A stretch of DNA of 8,834 bases from Acidobacteriota bacterium (GTDB taxonomy: Bacteria > Acidobacteriota > Terriglobia > Terriglobales > Acidobacteriaceae). The DNA lies in the NCBI GenBank assembly GCA_021811745.1, contig JAJZNH010000901.1, positions 1 to 8,834 of the forward strand. Reading direction: 5' to 3'. Shown one piece after another: positions 6,821 to 8,834 of the stretch (the stretch's first letter is position 1; the number at the start of each line of letters is the position of its first letter). Made by a program: the position numbers and the translations under genes. Under the pieces are notes generated by a model. That model searched no databases. It was not told the DNA's origin and saw nothing but the letters and a program-made list of their open reading frames with translations.

Positions 6821-7792
6821 CTAGCGAGCGTAGCGTGACGCTCCGGCGGTAGTGGGAAAACCTGATGCAATGGCCTCGAGCAATAGTTGCACGGAGATGT
6901 GCTGCGTCAGTTCGGCGTGATCGAGGTACGGATTTACCTCGACAAGGTCCATTCCGATAAGCTTTCCGTGCCTGGCGATCCCGTGGAGCAACTGTTTCGC
7001 CTGACGGAAACCTAATCCGTCAGCTTCAGGGCTTTCGGTGCCTGGAGCGATCGAAGGATCGAGTGCGTCGATATCAAGACTCACATAGTAATTCCCGAGG
7101 TCTCCGATTTTGCTGACGACCGCGGCGATTCCTTCGTCGTAAATATGCTCCATCGAAAAGACCAGATTGCCATGGTCCAAGGTCTCACGATACTCACGAT
7201 CCGTACTCTTGATGCCTCGAACGCCAATGGTCACGATGCGCTTGACGTAGTGCAACTCATGGATGCGCCGAAAGGGACTGTTGTTGGTGAACTCCATGTC
7301 CATCGACTTGTTGCGGTAGTCCAGATGAGCGTCAAGCAAAACCACCGTTAGCGGTCCAACCCTCTCGAATGCAGCGAGCAGCGGGAAGCTGACCGAGTGG
7401 TCCCCACCGATGGAGGCCAAAAGGAGACCGCGGTCGATAATTGACCGGGCATGTGCGGTGATTCGATTGCGGGTCATCGCAGCATCCAGCCGGACATCTA
7501 CGTCGCCGGCATCCACCATGCGGATACCAGACAAAAACGTGGCATTCTTGCCGATGTCAAAGTAGCCGGAGGATCCAGAGGGCTCTCCGAGCCAACCGAA
7601 TCGGGCGGAAGCGTCGCGCAGCGCCCGGGGTGCCTGGCGGCAGCCGGGCCGCATGGAGGCCATATTATCGAAGGGGATACCGAGCACTGCGACATCGGCG
7701 TTCATCTCTGTCGCCTCGAAAACGTAAGGGGCCTTGCAAAAGGTTGCGACGCCCGTATGGGGAAGGGCTGCTGATTGTCTTTTGGCGGACAT
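6821..7792 (-). CDS. Arginase/agmatinase-family ureohydrolase (guanidino-compound hydrolase)
   Basis: Binuclear-metal hydrolase that cleaves a guanidino group to urea (or a formimino group to formamide); 323 residues. All six metal ligands are present: H132 (IGGDHS), D154, H156 and D158 (LLDAHLD), D240 and D242 (LDIDALDP). The conserved PGTESPE (250-256) and E284 in DLVEVNP are also present. At the place where E. coli agmatinase has the DHG histidine (arginase H141, the presumed proton shuttle) this protein has EFTNNSPFRR, with asparagine at 170. A similar loop occurs in other subgroups such as formiminoglutamases, as I recall, so the substrate cannot be assigned to agmatine. I chose the ATG at 7792 because GAGGAG (complement of 7801-7806) lies eight bases upstream; an in-frame ATG six codons earlier has no such site. 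It is a single gene with no linked guanidine, arginine or histidine pathway gene in view. Confidence 0.92.
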   Translation of the reverse strand: MSAKRQSAALPHTGVATFCKAPYVFEATEMNADVAVLGIPFDNMASMRPGCRQAPRALRDASARFGWLGEPSGSSGYFDIGKNATFLSGIRMVDAGDVDVRLDAAMTRNRITAHARSIIDRGLLLASIGGDHSVSFPLLAAFERVGPLTVVLLDAHLDYRNKSMDMEFTNNSPFRRIHELHYVKRIVTIGVRGIKSTDREYRETLDHGNLVFSMEHIYDEGIAAVVSKIGDLGNYYVSLDIDALDPSIAPGTESPEADGLGFRQAKQLLHGIARHGKLIGMDLVEVNPYLDHAELTQHISVQLLLEAIASGFPTTAGASRYAR

Positions 7793-7800
7793 CGAGTTCG

Positions 7801-7806
7801 CTCCTC
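7801..7806 (-). promoter_or_regulatory. Ribosome-binding site that sets the ureohydrolase start
   Basis: GAGGAG on the minus strand, eight bases before the ATG at 7792-7790. It overlaps the codons just after an alternative upstream ATG (7810), so the downstream ATG is the better start. Confidence 0.65.
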
Positions 7807-7852
7807 TCATTGCCGCACAGATACCCGGTGGTCATGATGCTCGTGCTTCCGA

Positions 7853-7870
7853 TCAAACCGGCGGGTTTGA
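7853..7870. promoter_or_regulatory. Seven-base-pair dyad upstream of the ureohydrolase
   Basis: TCAAACC (7853-7859) and GGTTTGA (7864-7870) pair perfectly around a four-base centre (GGCG). The element is 61-78 bases upstream of the ureohydrolase start, a plausible operator or 5' leader hairpin position. On the minus strand TTGTCA (complement of 7868-7873) overlaps one arm and is a good -35-like word, but no acceptable -10 follows at the right distance. It does not resemble the guanidine riboswitch classes as I know them. Confidence 0.4.
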
Positions 7871-8169
7871 CAACTGTCTTTTTGAATAGCGTGCAGAGCA
7901 ATATTTGTGAGGCTCATCGATTCTCGAAGCAAGATTCCCTAGAATCCTGACTTCCGGCGGTGCTGCGCTCGATGCAGCAGAGCGATGTCGCTTCACTGCC
8001 GTTTCACGCCCTTCAGCGGCCTGCACAATCAACATACTGTGCCATAGTTCGCTTCTCCATATAACGCTTGTTTCAATCATGAGTATGGATAGACTATTCG
8101 AAAAAGAGGGCACATCGACTAGAGCATTTCTCCGCAACCGCAGTATTAACCCCATGGTTTTGCGTATTT
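7871..8169. other. Non-coding stretch between the ureohydrolase and the lipoate-ligase-like gene
   Basis: About 300 bases with no convincing gene. It contains two short dyads: GATTC-n4-GAATC (7933-7946) and TGCTGC-n7-GCAGCA (7961-7979). Neither is followed by a proper T tract. A minus-strand frame of about 100 codons (7853-8155) has irregular composition, no ribosome-binding site and no known motifs, so I do not call it. No clear terminator for the ligase gene is seen downstream of its stop. Confidence 0.45.
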
Positions 8170-8834
8170 TTACGAAGGTATCGCCGCGGTAGGAGGATAA
8201 GAAGATGGAGGAGTGTGTTGCGGTTTCACACTGCCGAAGATCTGTTTGGCAGCGAGAATTGCCGCTGTCTCGATCTCACCGCGGCTTGCGCGCACTCCGA
8301 CAGCGCGCAACGTGACCAGGAAGTCACGATGGCATCGGCCGCGGCGATAATCAGGCTCACGGGACGGGTGCTTCAGTAGCTTCTCGGCCAGGTCGAAATC
8401 GAAATCGACGAGCAGCGTTCCATGCACCAAACGCGACTTCCAGCGCCACGCTTGCGCGTTCCCGGAGATCTTCCGGTCCCCAACCGCTACATCCGATGTG
8501 CCCTGCGGAACGCCCGTGATGCCGAAGCTCGCAAGGATTGCGCGGATAATATCCGTCCCCAGGCAAAAGGATGCACGCACGTCGAAGGAGGCCGGAGCCG
8601 GAGTGATCAGCGAGTAGTTCAGCACGTCGTTGGTCTGGAGGACCGTGCCTCCACCAGTACACCGCTTTAACAGGCTCACTCCGTACCGCGTACATTCGGT
8701 GATATCGGCCACCTGCTCCGGGCGCTCGCTGGAGCCCATCACGACGGCCGGGGGCCCTCCCCACCAGAAGCGGAGCTGATGCGTTCTCGTAGCCCAGGCA
8801 TTCCTCGCAACTGACTCATCCATTGCGAGGTTCT
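8170..8834 (-). CDS. Lipoate-protein ligase A-type protein, 5' end outside the window
   Basis: Member of the biotin/lipoate ligase (LplA/LipB/BirA) fold that attaches lipoate or octanoate to lysines of 2-oxoacid dehydrogenase E2 and glycine cleavage H proteins. Numbering from the in-frame ATG at 8823, the family motifs are LLKRCTGGGTVL (51-62; usually RR-x2-GGGTV), LNYSLI (68-73), SDVAVGDRKISGNAQ (110-124) with the invariant lysine K118, and LVHGTLLVDFDFDL (132-145). The frame is open through the right edge and reads N-L-A-M-D-E there. This is the usual 'NLA-DE' opening found several residues inside the protein, so the ATG at 8823 is probably internal and the gene is partial. No E. coli-type C-terminal accessory domain follows; the protein ends in a proline-rich tail about 30 residues after the fold. 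There is no obvious LipM-type catalytic cysteine, so a ligase is more likely than an octanoyltransferase. Confidence 0.88.
   Translation of the reverse strand, partial: NLAMDESVARNAWATRTHQLRFWWGGPPAVVMGSSERPEQVADITECTRYGVSLLKRCTGGGTVLQTNDVLNYSLITPAPASFDVRASFCLGTDIIRAILASFGITGVPQGTSDVAVGDRKISGNAQAWRWKSRLVHGTLLVDFDFDLAEKLLKHPSREPDYRRGRCHRDFLVTLRAVGVRASRGEIETAAILAAKQIFGSVKPQHTPPSSYPPTAAIPS

Noticed and set aside
6826..6843. GAGCGT...ACGCTC hairpin at the end of the ureohydrolase as a bidirectional terminator
   Set aside because: The stem is only six base pairs, lies inside the coding end, and has no T tract on either strand.
6214..6870. Minus-strand frame of 218 codons with a hydrophobic stretch across the reductase 3' end and the intergenic gap
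   Set aside because: Most of it is antisense to the well-supported reductase and it overlaps the ureohydrolase end. It has no ribosome-binding site and no recognisable family; the hydrophobic part alone is weak evidence.
7811..7910. Possible guanidine riboswitch in front of the ureohydrolase
   Set aside because: The region lacks the paired ACGR-loop hairpins of guanidine-II and the conserved cores of guanidine-I and -III as I know them; there is only one simple dyad.
7853..8155. Minus-strand frame of about 100 codons in the gap before the lipoate-ligase gene
   Set aside because: No ribosome-binding site, no motif, arginine- and serine-rich random-looking composition, and it runs through dyad structures. 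It may be chance.
1..8834. Search by eye for CRISPR arrays, tRNA genes, insertion-sequence ends and phage or defence genes
   Set aside because: No repeated direct units with spacers, no cloverleaf with a TTCRA arm, no transposase motifs or terminal inverted repeats, and no defence-related domains were found.

Overview
The window looks like ordinary chromosomal DNA of a moderately GC-rich bacterium. An E. coli-type complex I cluster with fused NuoC and NuoD, a scaffold-type (ScdA/RIC) iron-sulfur repair protein, and an aldo/keto reductase of a type I associate with soil Acidobacteriota together suggest an acidobacterial or similar soil/environmental genome. That assignment is inference from remembered family resemblance, not from a search. 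I see no rRNA, tRNA, CRISPR array, insertion sequence, phage gene or plasmid function.

Layout. Positions 1-2835 (minus strand) carry the start of a complex I operon, transcribed nuoA > nuoB > nuoCD > nuoE, with nuoE running off the left edge. The genes are tightly packed (a 1-base TGATG overlap, a 2-base gap, a 13-base gap), so the subunits are made from one transcript. Positions 2836-3176 are a divergent upstream region. Positions 3177-4498 (plus strand) hold two translationally coupled genes: a stand-alone class I glutamine amidotransferase and a class I SAM-dependent methyltransferase. Positions 4506-5237 (minus strand) encode an iron-sulfur cluster repair (RIC/YtfE/ScdA) protein that converges on the methyltransferase with 7 bases between the stops. 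Its upstream region, 5238-5578, holds two dyads and is shared with a divergent aldo/keto reductase at 5579-6559 (plus), whose promoter sits so close to the ATG that the message may be leaderless. After a 261-base gap, positions 6821-7792 (minus) encode an arginase/agmatinase-family ureohydrolase with a full metal site but no histidine at the expected proton-shuttle position. Positions 7793-8169 are non-coding as far as I can see. Positions 8170-8834 (minus) encode most of a lipoate-protein-ligase-type protein, cut off at its N-terminus by the right edge.

How the genes relate. The nuo genes build the NADH-quinone oxidoreductase that feeds the respiratory chain. The RIC protein would repair Fe-S clusters, of which complex I has many, after nitrosative or oxidative damage, but it is a separate transcription unit. 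The other genes are single metabolic units without an evident shared pathway. I do not see a convincing new multi-gene system here. The best leads are the variant ureohydrolase active site, the coupled amidotransferase-methyltransferase pair, the putative leaderless promoter of the reductase, and the dyads upstream of the RIC and ureohydrolase genes.
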